Shown: piece after piece, positions 1 through 6,804 of the stretch
Numbering within the stretch: the first letter of the stretch is position 1
How the letters are laid out: each line of letters begins with the position of its first letter
Source of the DNA: Candidatus Nanosynbacter sp. TM7-075
GTDB lineage: Bacteria > Patescibacteriota > Saccharimonadia > Saccharimonadales > Saccharimonadaceae
Length of the DNA stretch: 64,000 nucleotides
Assembly: GCF_022828255.1 (NCBI RefSeq)
Contig: NZ_JAJQJW010000001.1
Span: 62,001-126,000 of the forward strand
Reading direction: 5' to 3'
Made by a program: the position numbers and the translations under genes
Notes under the pieces: model-generated
What the model was told of the DNA's origin: nothing
Databases searched by the model: none
The model's input: the letters and a program-made list of their open reading frames with translations, nothing else

Positions 1-153
1 GCGTTGGATCCTAACGAGAAACTCCAAAAGGAAGAGTGGATGAATGGTCTTAAATGGTTTAGTTTTCATGAGGCGCTGGACGAAGTTGAATATGAAGATA
101 TTGGCAAGCTGATTCTTTTGGCGATGAAACGAATTAGACAGGAGAACTTATAA
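1..153 (+). CDS. C-terminal 50 codons of a gene entering from the left, possibly a NUDIX hydrolase
   Basis: An open frame runs from base 1 to a TAA at 151-153 and its 5' part lies outside the window. The visible end contains a W-F-S-F-x-E-A-L pattern followed by an amphipathic helix, which resembles the C-terminal region of many NUDIX hydrolases (a W-x-x-x-E-E-A-L segment after the NUDIX box). The NUDIX box itself is not in view, so the family is only a suggestion. The stop codon abuts the rnc start directly, so the two genes are probably co-transcribed. Confidence 0.4.
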   Translation, partial: ALDPNEKLQKEEWMNGLKWFSFHEALDEVEYEDIGKLILLAMKRIRQENL

Positions 154-870
154 ATGAACGGAATGAACACTGCGCCATATCAAGATTTTGCGCGCGAAAA
201 ATTAGGTTTTGAATTTACGAATTTGGATTTGCTGATTACAGCTTTGACTCACCGTAGCTATGTGAATGAGCATCGAAAATCCGTTCATCATCACAATGAG
301 CGCTTGGAATTTTTAGGTGATGCGGTTTTGGAATTGGCGGTAACGGAATATTTGTTTACGCATTTTTCCGAGCCAGAGGGAATTTTGACTGCTTGGCGGG
401 CAGCTTTGGTACGAACGGAAAGTATTGGCGATGCTGGCGATAAGTTGGGTTATGGTCCGCTGATTCGTATGTCAAAGGGTGAGAAGAACGGCTCAGAGCG
501 AGCGCATTTACAGATTTTAGCCAATGCATTTGAGGCGGTAATCGGTGCTATTTATTTGGAGCGTGGCTTTGACGATGCTCGCGATTTTATTCACAAGCAT
601 ATCATAGTTAAATTAGATGGAATTTTGGAGTCGGGCAGTTGGCGTGATCCGAAGTCATATTTGCAGGAGATCTCTCAGCGAGTTGACAATCAAACGCCGG
701 TATATAAAGTCCTGAGCGAAGAAGGTCCAGATCATGATAAGGTCTTTACCCTTGGGGTTTTTGTTGGCGATAATATGATGGGGCGAGGCATTGGTCCATC
801 TAAGCAAGTTGCTCAACAGCAAGCTGCTCGTGCTGCAATTGCTAAATATAAAGAATCTGGCGAGAAATAA
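154..870 (+). CDS. rnc: Ribonuclease III
   Basis: Double-strand-specific endoribonuclease that processes rRNA precursors and structured mRNAs in the cytoplasm. The 238-residue length is normal for the family. The signature NERLEFLGDAVL lies at residues 48-59 with the catalytic E and D residues, and a second acidic cluster (NAFEAVIGAIYLE) is near residue 128. A double-stranded RNA-binding domain ends the protein (about residues 160-235, with the GIGPSKQVAQQQAA helix). It starts immediately after the upstream stop codon, consistent with an operon. A second ATG three codons in (MNGM) could be the true start. Confidence 0.95.
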   Translation: MNGMNTAPYQDFAREKLGFEFTNLDLLITALTHRSYVNEHRKSVHHHNERLEFLGDAVLELAVTEYLFTHFSEPEGILTAWRAALVRTESIGDAGDKLGYGPLIRMSKGEKNGSERAHLQILANAFEAVIGAIYLERGFDDARDFIHKHIIVKLDGILESGSWRDPKSYLQEISQRVDNQTPVYKVLSEEGPDHDKVFTLGVFVGDNMMGRGIGPSKQVAQQQAARAAIAKYKESGEK

Positions 871-877
871 TTAAAGT

Positions 878-906
878 TTGCACGGCGTAAACTGCTCGTG
901 TATAAT
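878..906 (+). promoter_or_regulatory. Sigma-70-type promoter of khpA
   Basis: TTGCAC at 878-883 and TATAAT at 901-906 are separated by exactly 17 bp. Transcription would start near 913, which rules out the upstream in-frame alternative start at 878 and leaves a leader of about 28 bases containing a strong AGGAGG-type site. Confidence 0.85.
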
Positions 907-940
907 GAAAATACAGTTTAATTCCAGGAGGAGGGGCAGA

Positions 941-1330
941 ATGTCAACAATAGATCAGCAGTTTGTAGAATATACTGTAAAGGCGTTGGTTGGACATCCA
1001 GAAGATGTTGTAGTAGATCGAACAATTGATGAAAAGGGTGTTTTACTAACATTGACAGTTAATCCAGCAGATTTGGGTCGAGTTATTGGTAAGCGCGGCA
1101 GTACGGCACAGAGTTTGCGTACACTTCTGCGGGCTTTGGGCGCAAAGAATGACGCTCGATACAACTTGAAGATCGTTAACAATGATGGTTTTTCTGGCGC
1201 ACGCGAGGAAAATGATTATAACGGTAATGCTTCTGTGGATAACTCAACAGATGAAACTGTGGAAAATGAATCATCTTACGCAGAAAACACCAGAAAAGAA
1301 CTTGCAGAACTCGACGATCTTGATATATAA
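941..1330 (+). CDS. khpA: KH-domain RNA-binding protein (KhpA/YlqC type) with acidic tail
   Basis: Small RNA-binding protein with a type-II KH domain carrying the GRVIGKRGSTAQSLRTLL motif (about residues 46-63). In Gram-positive bacteria KhpA pairs with KhpB/Jag and affects RNA stability and cell elongation. The start at 941 is set by AGGAGGAGGGG at 926-936 and by the promoter at 878-906. Family members are usually about 75-80 residues. This one adds some 50 residues that are Asp/Glu/Asn-rich with no visible fold, likely disordered. No khpB partner is seen in the window. A candidate small RNA gene follows. Confidence 0.88.
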   Translation: MSTIDQQFVEYTVKALVGHPEDVVVDRTIDEKGVLLTLTVNPADLGRVIGKRGSTAQSLRTLLRALGAKNDARYNLKIVNNDGFSGAREENDYNGNASVDNSTDETVENESSYAENTRKELAELDDLDI

Positions 1331-1331
1331 T
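1302..1331 (+). promoter_or_regulatory. Putative promoter inside the 3' end of khpA
   Basis: TTGCAG (1302-1307) and TATAAT (1326-1331) are separated by 18 bp. The predicted start, near 1338, sits just before a strongly structured segment that ends in an intrinsic terminator, so this promoter could drive a separate small RNA. The TATAAT overlaps the khpA stop codon. Confidence 0.5.
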
Positions 1332-1337
1332 TAAAAC

Positions 1338-1443
1338 CAGTTCAAGCACAGACATTATGCGAGAACAGCTCTATGCGAGACAATGGGTAACCATTGAGAG
1401 CCTTATTTGTGCTAAAAAACCGTCCTTACTGGGACGGTTTTTT
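1338..1443 (+). ncRNA. Candidate structured small RNA of about 105 nt, family not recognised
   Basis: The segment folds around an outer helix of eight pairs (AGCACAGA at 1345-1352 with TTTGTGCT at 1406-1413). Inside are GCTCT/AGAGC (1368-1372 with 1397-1401) and a perfect hairpin CAATGG-GTAA-CCATTG (1381-1396) closed by a GNRA tetraloop. The octamer ATGCGAGA occurs twice (1357-1364 and 1373-1380), each time in a predicted unpaired position. A TTGCAG-18-TATAAT promoter precedes it and an intrinsic terminator follows. It lacks the conserved SRP RNA apical loop and I cannot match it to tmRNA, 6S or a known riboswitch. It could instead be a structured 3' UTR of khpA. Confidence 0.5.
1414..1443 (+). 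terminator. Intrinsic terminator after khpA and the candidate small RNA
   Basis: A-run plus CCGTCC (1414-1425) pairs perfectly with GGACGG plus T-run (1432-1443) around a 6-nt loop: a 12-bp stem ending in six T. Confidence 0.9.
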
Positions 1444-1479
1444 GGTGGGGAATAATTTCTGTAAAAAGACATGAAAATA

Positions 1480-1527
1480 GCCCGCCGAGAGGTTCGAGCC
1501 TATCAAGGCGAGCTATTTTCGGCGGGC
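1480..1527 (-). terminator. 3' hairpin of reverse-strand cassette A
   Basis: GCCCGCCGA (1480-1488) and TCGGCGGGC (1519-1527) form a 9-bp stem; inside is GCCT-TGAT-AGGC. On the minus strand it is followed by TATTTTC, a weak U-tract. A second pair of arms, AAAATAG (1474-1480) and CTATTTT (1513-1519), overlaps it in pseudoknot order, so the two helices compete or knot. Confidence 0.65.
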
Positions 1528-1535
1528 GTTAAGCC

Positions 1536-2102
1536 CTAGTTGCGGGAGCGAATGCTCCACGCAGGATGCACGTTGTCCCAGAGTTCGTGGGAGCTATTTT
1601 CGATCCTCTGAGGAAGGTGTCTCTGACACTCCTCGGTGTCATAAATCCTCCGCAGACAGACCTCAGGGGAGGCGTGCTTAAGAAAGACGTTCGTAAGCTC
1701 GCTTCCGACAACTTCATTGAGGAAGTCGTACAGATAAATTTCGGGATGACCTTCCCAAGATATCTCCCCAAATTGCTGGTCGAGCTGGACAGACTCTTTG
1801 TCCCTCTTGTCGAAATCACACCATCCGGTGCCGTCGTAGACGGTGATGGTACAGTTATCGTACAGAGAATTAAGAGTCACTCCATAGCCATCGTCCGCCC
1901 ACCAAATAGCGCTGACCTCGGACCCGAGGAGGACCTCGAATGCCGCTTCCTCCGACTGCTCGTTGGATGCGTTTGGCTCCATAGAGACCAAGGCGGTGAT
2001 AGTGATGGATACATGACCGTCGGGTGCTTCTTCCACAGTAGAGTAAGACAACAACCCGCATTCCGCGAGCGTCATCTCCCATGATTCAGCGTCCTTGTGC
2101 AT
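1536..2102 (-). CDS. Cassette A: 188-residue protein of unknown family
   Basis: No family recognised. The protein is acidic, soluble and rich in Glu, Asp, Trp and Tyr, with a beta-rich middle (ITITALVSM, VTVYDGTGW-like segments) and no membrane segment or signal peptide. The start at 2102 is supported by AGGAAGG about 7 bases upstream and a strong promoter 48 bases upstream of the start. Codons are GC-richer than in rnc or trmD. It lies reversed between khpA and trmD with its own promoter and 3' hairpin, the layout shared with four other reverse-strand genes here. A forward-strand frame over the same DNA (1566-2084) lacks a ribosome site and promoter, so I prefer this reading. Confidence 0.7.
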   Translation of the reverse strand: MHKDAESWEMTLAECGLLSYSTVEEAPDGHVSITITALVSMEPNASNEQSEEAAFEVLLGSEVSAIWWADDGYGVTLNSLYDNCTITVYDGTGWCDFDKRDKESVQLDQQFGEISWEGHPEIYLYDFLNEVVGSELTNVFLKHASPEVCLRRIYDTEECQRHLPQRIENSSHELWDNVHPAWSIRSRN

Positions 2103-2145
2103 GACAATTCCTTCCTATGTAAGGGCTACTTCTGTTCGGTTGAAC

Positions 2146-2169
2146 AAAAGCTGATATATATATCATACC
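2146..2169. repeat. 24-bp promoter segment identical to 24483-24506
   Basis: The 24 bases AAAAGCTG followed by ATATATATATCATACC are identical at the two sites. They cover the -10 box and the first transcribed bases of cassettes A and B, 22 kb apart and in the same orientation, while the two encoded proteins show no similarity. Confidence 0.9.
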
Positions 2170-2185
2170 TGGACAAAAAAGTCAA
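2157..2185 (-). promoter_or_regulatory. Promoter of cassette A
   Basis: On the minus strand TTGACT (2180-2185) and TATATA (2157-2162) are separated by 17 bp. The -10 is embedded in the perfect 14-bp palindrome TGATATATATATCA, a possible operator. It overlaps the forward trmD promoter, so the two may interfere. Confidence 0.75.
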
Positions 2186-2198
2186 CACTTGCTACACT
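2170..2198 (+). promoter_or_regulatory. trmD promoter, near-leaderless
   Basis: TGGACA (2170-2175), 17-bp spacer, TACACT (2193-2198), then seven bases to the ATG at 2206. The mRNA should begin at or next to the start codon. Confidence 0.6.
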
Positions 2199-2205
2199 GT
2201 AACAG

Positions 2206-2874
2206 ATGAGAAAATTTCAAGTAATTACGCTTTTTCCAGAAATGACAACGGGAGTTTTTAATAATTCCATGATGTGGAAGGCTCAGAAAGACGGTATCGT
2301 GGAGCTTACGACGGTGAATCTGCGGGAGTTTGGTTTGGGCCCTCGTCGTCAGGTTGATGATACTCCTTATGGCGGTGGCGACGGGATGCTTCTTATGGTT
2401 GAGCCGTTATGGAAAGCGGTAGAATTTGCGAAATCTCAGGATGAAACAGCGAAAGTGGTATTAATGAGTCCGCGAGGGCAACGCTGGAAGCAGGCTAAAG
2501 CCCAGAAAGAAGCCGATGATGACAGGGGTGTGATATTTATTTGCGGGCGATACGAGGGTGTTGATGAGCGAATTTTGGAGTTGGTCGACGAGCAATGGAG
2601 TATTGGCGATTTTGTGCTGACGGGCGGAGAGCTGGCGGCGATGATGATGATTGATTCTATTGTTAGGTTGATTCCTGGAGTTTTGGGCGGCGAAAAGTCT
2701 GCGGAAATTGAAAGTTTTTCAGATGGAGAAACGTTGGAATTTCCACAATATACACGACCTGAGGAGTTTAAAGGTTTACGTGTGCCGGATGTTTTATTGA
2801 GCGGACATCACGGAAAAATTGCCGAGTGGCGCGCTGAACAATCACGGATATTGACCAATAAAAATACCCCATAG
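2206..2874 (+). CDS. trmD: tRNA (guanine-37-N1)-methyltransferase
   Basis: SAM-dependent enzyme that forms m1G37 in tRNAs reading CUN, CCN and CGG codons and so prevents frameshifting. The trefoil-knot SPOUT signature is visible: LMSPRGQ (about residue 87), CGRYEGVDERI (about 113) and IGDFVLTGGELAAM (about 132). The Asp and Arg residues used in catalysis lie in the GRYEGVDER and later segments. At 222 residues it is slightly shorter than E. coli TrmD. The last codons overlap its own terminator. It is not joined to rpsP, rimM or rplS as in many bacteria. Confidence 0.95.
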   Translation: MRKFQVITLFPEMTTGVFNNSMMWKAQKDGIVELTTVNLREFGLGPRRQVDDTPYGGGDGMLLMVEPLWKAVEFAKSQDETAKVVLMSPRGQRWKQAKAQKEADDDRGVIFICGRYEGVDERILELVDEQWSIGDFVLTGGELAAMMMIDSIVRLIPGVLGGEKSAEIESFSDGETLEFPQYTRPEEFKGLRVPDVLLSGHHGKIAEWRAEQSRILTNKNTP

Positions 2875-2888
2875 AGACGGGGTATTTT
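2861..2888 (+). terminator. Terminator overlapping the 3' end of trmD
   Basis: AAAATACCCC (2861-2870) pairs perfectly with GGGGTATTTT (2879-2888) around an 8-nt loop. The left arm encodes the last trmD residues, a compact arrangement. Confidence 0.9.
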
Positions 2889-3017
2889 AAGTTGTGGTGG
2901 ATTTGTCGTAGAGCGAAAGATACGATTTTGTGGTGTTTATTTTTGTAACGTTCGCTGATTTAACTTTATGACGTTTTTATAAAAAGTGCAAGTGCTTTCG
3001 TAAAAAATACAACAAGC

Positions 3018-3046
3018 TTGAGCTTTTTTGACACGCAAGCTATACT
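3018..3046 (+). promoter_or_regulatory. Leaderless promoter of the 3053 gene
   Basis: TTGAGC (3018-3023), 17-bp spacer, TATACT (3041-3046), six bases to the ATG at 3053. No Shine-Dalgarno sequence fits between them. Confidence 0.7.
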
Positions 3047-3052
3047 GAAATT

Positions 3053-3472
3053 ATGTCTAGAAAAGTGAATAAAATTGTTAAATTGATTACAGGACTATTA
3101 ATAATTGTGCCATTATTATGTCAATTATTTACGTTTGAGAAGTTTTCTGCGTTCATTACTTATGCGGGGATTCCGTCATCTTTAAGTCTTTCGATTGCGA
3201 TAATATTGGTGGTTGTTGAGCTAACGTCGTTGCCATTTTTAATTGATATGGATATGCCAAAAAGAATTACTCTGACGAGCAGAATGGCTGGTTTTTTGAG
3301 TTTGGGGATTATGACGGTAATTAGTTTTTTGACGTTTGCGAACGGACATGCGGCGGTGATATTTGGTGCAACGATAAAGAATGTGAATAGTGTGGCTGCG
3401 ATTTTTCTGGTATTCGTGATGTGGGCTTTGCTGATCTGTGCAAATTTATCGACGAAAAAAACAGCCAAATAA
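3053..3472 (+). CDS. Small four-helix membrane protein, unknown
   Basis: A 139-residue protein with four hydrophobic stretches (about residues 7-27, 33-58, 73-98 and 110-133) and a basic C-terminus (STKKTAK). This organisation is seen in DoxX-like and many other small membrane proteins, but no diagnostic motif is present, so no function is assigned. It is transcribed alone from a leaderless promoter. Downstream lies a convergent tRNA gene, so it is monocistronic. Confidence 0.75.
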   Translation: MSRKVNKIVKLITGLLIIVPLLCQLFTFEKFSAFITYAGIPSSLSLSIAIILVVVELTSLPFLIDMDMPKRITLTSRMAGFLSLGIMTVISFLTFANGHAAVIFGATIKNVNSVAAIFLVFVMWALLICANLSTKKTAK

Positions 3473-3493
3473 TTGGCTGCTAAATTTCAAACT

Positions 3494-3568
3494 TGGCTGG
3501 GATGGAGGGATTCGAACCCCCGAATGGCGGGACCAGAACCCGCTGCCTTACCACTTGGCGACATCCCA
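3494..3568 (-). tRNA. tRNA-Gln (anticodon CTG), CCA end encoded
   Basis: On the minus strand the acceptor arms TGGGATG/CATCCCA, the anticodon stem GCGGG-TTCTGGT-CCCGC and the T arm GGGGG-TTCGAAT-CCCTC-like segment form a complete cloverleaf. The U1-A72 pair is characteristic of tRNA-Gln and the anticodon CTG reads CAG. CCA is encoded at 3494-3496. With GatCAB present at 34.6-38.1 kb this tRNA may be charged by glutamylation and transamidation. Confidence 0.95.
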
Positions 3569-3647
3569 ACGGCAAACATAATTGTACTATAGAAAAATGA
3601 TTTCCGCAAGCGTTTACTGGCCAGCGTTGACGCGATATACTGGTAGT

Positions 3648-4130
3648 ATGAACTTGCAATGGATTGTAAAGCTAATTGCTGACGGACTGGTGGTACCGGT
3701 CGTGCTAATTGGTGCGTACGCGCTGATAAAATTAGTTCCAAATAAAGAGAAATATCAAGTTTATAGCCAGGTGCTAATGGCTGGTTTGACTGCTTACGTG
3801 GCGGCAAAAATTATCGGGTCAATTTATCAACCAGATCAGATGCGCCCGTTCGAGATTCTGGGTGTATCCGCTGGCGCGTCATTCCTTAATAATCCGGGTT
3901 TTCCGTCTGATCACGCGCTATTTACAATGGCGATTACTTTGGCGGTATTTTTCGGAGCAAAGAGTTGGCGGCTGGCTGTTGTTTGTTTGGTTATGACAAT
4001 CTTAATATGTGTCGGTCGGGTTATTGCTCTGGTGCATACGCCGCTTGACGTTATTGGCGGATTATTGATTGCTTGTGTAGGGATTATTTGGTACAAACCG
4101 ATGAATATCCTGAAAAAGCATAATATTTAA
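3648..4130 (+). CDS. PAP2-family membrane phosphatase
   Basis: Type-2 phosphatidic acid phosphatase-like membrane enzyme, probably acting on lipid or undecaprenyl phosphates at the membrane. All three PAP2 motifs are visible: K-x6-RP-like (KIIGSIYQPDQMRP), PSDH in place of the common PSGH, and GRVIALVHTPLDV matching SRxxxxxHxxxD. There are five or six membrane helices in 160 residues. The start at 3648 is chosen because TTTACT-17-TATACT (3613-3641) ends six bases upstream; an earlier in-frame start would lie upstream of the transcription start. It overlaps no neighbour and runs opposite to the tRNA gene. Confidence 0.85.
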   Translation: MNLQWIVKLIADGLVVPVVLIGAYALIKLVPNKEKYQVYSQVLMAGLTAYVAAKIIGSIYQPDQMRPFEILGVSAGASFLNNPGFPSDHALFTMAITLAVFFGAKSWRLAVVCLVMTILICVGRVIALVHTPLDVIGGLLIACVGIIWYKPMNILKKHNI

Positions 4131-4140
4131 GCATATACAT

Positions 4141-4169
4141 TTGCAATATTGACAAGTTTACGTTACAAT
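4141..4169 (+). promoter_or_regulatory. Leaderless promoter of the 4176 gene
   Basis: TTGCAA (4141-4146), 17-bp spacer, TACAAT (4164-4169), six bases to ATG at 4176. One of the clearest examples of the leaderless pattern in this window. Confidence 0.8.
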
Positions 4170-4175
4170 TTACGT

Positions 4176-4670
4176 ATGAAATTATTGTCAGCTATTTTTC
4201 GTGAAGAAATATCAGATTACACATATCCATTTTCAAGGCGAGTTTTCTTGAGGATTTTGGCGATTTTAGTCGCTAGCGGCGTGGCTATCTGGTTACTGGC
4301 GCTTGCGTTTGATAAATTTATGATTACACCCGTATTTTGTGCGAACGCTGAGCATATTTCTATTTGTGCAAACAGCACGAGCATCGCATCTTACGTCGCG
4401 CTGGTTTTGGCGGGAATTATGTTGGTGCCGGTATTGGCGGTATTTGGCATTAAGCGACCTCTATTGGTAGTAATCGCGGCAACCGTGTCATTGTGGGGTG
4501 CTACATTATGGGCTGGCGGATCTTGGATTTTGTCATTGCTATGGGTAGTTTTGGCGACAGTTTTGGTATATTTGTCGTTAATCTGGTTGAATAGAATTCG
4601 TGGCAATGGCGCGGCGATTTTATTTATGACTTTATTCGCAATCTTAGCACGAGTTGTCTTAGCATTGTAA
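4176..4670 (+). CDS. Membrane protein with about five helices, unknown
   Basis: A 164-residue hydrophobic protein with a charged N-terminus (REEISDYTYPFSRR) and about five membrane helices. A loop with two cysteines (FCANAEHISICANS, about residues 54-67) would face outside and could form a disulphide. No family recognised. The start at 4176 is fixed by the promoter at 4141-4169 rather than by an upstream TTG frame extension. It ends 18 bases before rmuC, which has its own promoter inside the 3' end of this gene. Confidence 0.7.
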   Translation: MKLLSAIFREEISDYTYPFSRRVFLRILAILVASGVAIWLLALAFDKFMITPVFCANAEHISICANSTSIASYVALVLAGIMLVPVLAVFGIKRPLLVVIAATVSLWGATLWAGGSWILSLLWVVLATVLVYLSLIWLNRIRGNGAAILFMTLFAILARVVLAL

Positions 4671-4682
4671 TCACTGTACACT
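4654..4682 (+). promoter_or_regulatory. Leaderless promoter of rmuC
   Basis: TTGTCT (4654-4659), 17-bp spacer, TACACT (4677-4682), six bases to ATG at 4689. The -35 lies inside the preceding coding sequence. Confidence 0.75.
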
Positions 4683-4688
4683 AAGTGT

Positions 4689-5759
4689 ATGGAAATCATT
4701 ATCATTATTCTCTTAATTGTTATTACTATTGGTTTGGGTGCGACTTTATTTGTCTTGCAATCAAAAATCAGCGAGCTAAAAAATCAATCATCCGTCGAGT
4801 TGATTAAAACCGATGTCGTGGAGTTAGGTCGAACTATTGCGAAACTGAATGAATCCGTTAGTGATAAGTTGGAGCGAAGCAATGCGCAAGTCCAGACTTC
4901 CGTACAGAAACAATTGTCAGAAAGCGCGAAGTTGGTGGCTGATGTGACGCAGCGATTGGCAAAATTGGATGAGACTAATAAGCGTGTGGTTGATGTGGCG
5001 ACCGATCTGAAAACCTTGCAAAACGTGTTGCAAAATCCAAAGCAACGCGGGGTTTTTGGTGAGTTTTATCTGGAAAGCGTGTTGGATAACGTTTTGCCAG
5101 CCAAGCAATATCAAATGCAATATCGTTTCAAGGATGGTGAAATTGTTGACGCGGTTATTTTTCTGGACAAGGGTCAAATATTGCCGGTGGACAGTAAGTT
5201 TTCTTTGGAGAATTACAATCGCATGATTAACGCCGAGACAAAATCTGAGCGTGAAATGTGGCTAAATAAGGTGAAGGCTGACCTTAAGGGGCGAATCGAC
5301 GAAACTAGTAAATATATTCGTCCGCGCGAAAATACCATGGACTTTGCTTTTATGTTTATTCCTAGTGAATCTTTGTATTACGATCTTCTGATTAATAATG
5401 TCGGTCAGGGCGGTTCGAGTCGCGATTTGATTGAATATGCATTCCGAGATAAGCGAGTGATTATTGTTAGTCCGACTAGCTTTCTCGCGTACCTGCAGAC
5501 CGTTCTTCAGGGGCTTCGTAGTTTGCAGATTGAAGAGCAAGCTAAGGATATCCAGGTTCGAGTTGGTCAATTGGGTGTTCATATTAAAAAGTTTGACGAG
5601 CTGATGACGAAAATGGGTAAGAGTCTTAGCACGACCGTTGGTCATTACAACAATACGTACAAGGAGCTAGGGAAGATCGATAAGGATGTTGTGCGAATTT
5701 CTGGTGGCGATAATCAAGCGCAGCCGGAGCTGATTGATCGGCCGGCTCAGGAAGATTGA
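4689..5759 (+). CDS. rmuC: DNA recombination protein RmuC
   Basis: RmuC-family protein, linked genetically to limiting recombination at inverted repeats and having a predicted PD-(D/E)xK nuclease-like core. An N-terminal membrane anchor (about residues 2-22) is followed by a long coiled coil (25-110). Then comes the conserved core with QRGVFGEFYLESVL (about 118), DAVIFLDKGQILPVDSKF (about 153) and FMFIPSESLYYDLL (about 216). The 356 residues are normal for the short form of the family. It is convergent with the aquaporin gene and shares a terminator with it. Confidence 0.92.
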   Translation: MEIIIIILLIVITIGLGATLFVLQSKISELKNQSSVELIKTDVVELGRTIAKLNESVSDKLERSNAQVQTSVQKQLSESAKLVADVTQRLAKLDETNKRVVDVATDLKTLQNVLQNPKQRGVFGEFYLESVLDNVLPAKQYQMQYRFKDGEIVDAVIFLDKGQILPVDSKFSLENYNRMINAETKSEREMWLNKVKADLKGRIDETSKYIRPRENTMDFAFMFIPSESLYYDLLINNVGQGGSSRDLIEYAFRDKRVIIVSPTSFLAYLQTVLQGLRSLQIEEQAKDIQVRVGQLGVHIKKFDELMTKMGKSLSTTVGHYNNTYKELGKIDKDVVRISGGDNQAQPELIDRPAQED

Positions 5760-5764
5760 CATAA

Positions 5765-5795
5765 AAAATACCCCGCCGATTAAGCGGGATATTTT
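5765..5795. terminator. Bidirectional terminator between rmuC and the aquaporin gene
   Basis: AAAATACCCCGC (5765-5776) pairs with GCGGGATATTTT (5784-5795) with one mismatch around a 7-nt loop; flanking A and T runs serve both directions. Confidence 0.85.
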
Positions 5796-5811
5796 ATTGT
5801 GAAGTTATAAT

Positions 5812-6747
5812 CTATTCTTCGTCTTTGTTTCGGTAATTGACGAGTAGAAATAGGTTGCCGCCTAATGCTGCACCGATTAGGGTAGCGGCAATTACTTCCA
5901 GGCTAAAGCGTGAATAGCTTTTTTCGCCTTCAGCTGGTAATACTCCGTTGCTGCGTAGTTGAGAATCGGTTTTCTCTGTAACAGCCAAAGAAACTGCTGG
6001 GTTCAAAGTTGCGCCTGAGATGTAGATTTCGCGTGGGTAAGTGCGGCCGTTTTTCTCAGTTTGAGTAGTGCTTTGCTCTTTTTGGATTTTTGCAATAGCA
6101 GTGCTTTTAATGTACGAAGAGATTGAGCCAGATACGACAAGACCAATCATCAATGCCAAGCCAATTCCAAAAGCTTGACCAGCTGTTTTGATTTCTTTAC
6201 GCTGCAAAACTGCGGCGACGCCAAATACAAATACAGCGGTACCGACTAACTCCATCGCGAAGATACTCCAAGAGAACGCGGTGAATTGGTCAAAGCTTAG
6301 GGCAAATCCGCCGTTTGTTAATGAGCCAACAAGCACGATAGCTGCCATTGCACCGAGGAATTGAGCGCCCCAGTAAAATGGTACAAGTACAGTCTTTAGC
6401 TTACGCATTGTCCATAGACCAAATGTGACAGCTGGGTTTACGTGTGCGCCAGAAATGTTGCCGATGATTGCAACGATGAACATCAACGCAAAACCGACAT
6501 ACATTGATGACAAAATGTCTGATGCGAATAATGCGGCAAGTGTCAAAATGAACGTGCCGATAACTTCCGCAATAACGGCGTTGATTAAATTGTCTGGTAA
6601 TTTAGAATCTAGTTTGACACGCTTGCTTTTAGCGGTAGATTCAGCAACGACGCGCTTGACGGTCGTTTTGGTTTCAGTCTTAGCGGCAGCGGTTTTCTTT
6701 TCTGCGGCTTTAACTGGGGCTTTCTTTGAAGTTTTCTTCGTAGCCAT
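5812..6747 (-). CDS. Aquaporin/glycerol facilitator (MIP family) with a Lys/Ala-rich N-terminal extension
   Basis: Membrane channel for water or small neutral solutes. Both NPA boxes are present (SGAHVNPAVTFG near residue 105 and SGATLNPAVSLAV near 248), with six helices and two half-helices as expected. Before the first helix there is an unusual extension of about 45 residues that is nearly all Lys, Ala, Thr and Glu (MATKKTSKKAPVKAAEKK...), resembling histone-like tails and probably cytoplasmic. The loop between helices 5 and 6 is also long and charged. A Shine-Dalgarno sequence (AAGGAGGG) precedes the start, and a minus-strand TATAAT lies about 28 bases upstream. Confidence 0.9.
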   Translation of the reverse strand: MATKKTSKKAPVKAAEKKTAAAKTETKTTVKRVVAESTAKSKRVKLDSKLPDNLINAVIAEVIGTFILTLAALFASDILSSMYVGFALMFIVAIIGNISGAHVNPAVTFGLWTMRKLKTVLVPFYWGAQFLGAMAAIVLVGSLTNGGFALSFDQFTAFSWSIFAMELVGTAVFVFGVAAVLQRKEIKTAGQAFGIGLALMIGLVVSGSISSYIKSTAIAKIQKEQSTTQTEKNGRTYPREIYISGATLNPAVSLAVTEKTDSQLRSNGVLPAEGEKSYSRFSLEVIAATLIGAALGGNLFLLVNYRNKDEE

Positions 6748-6804
6748 ATTCCCTCCTTAAAGTAATATCACGACTATTATAACATAATTTGCTATACTGT
6801 AGTT

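Noticed and set aside
878-940. Longer N-terminus for khpA
   Set aside because: The upstream start lies in the promoter and the added residues do not match the KH family.
1338-1443. SRP (4.5S) RNA
   Set aside because: The conserved apical loop and the symmetric internal loop of SRP RNA are absent.
1566-2084. Forward-strand 172-codon frame opposite cassette A
   Set aside because: It has no ribosome site or promoter, while the reverse frame has promoter, Shine-Dalgarno site and terminator.
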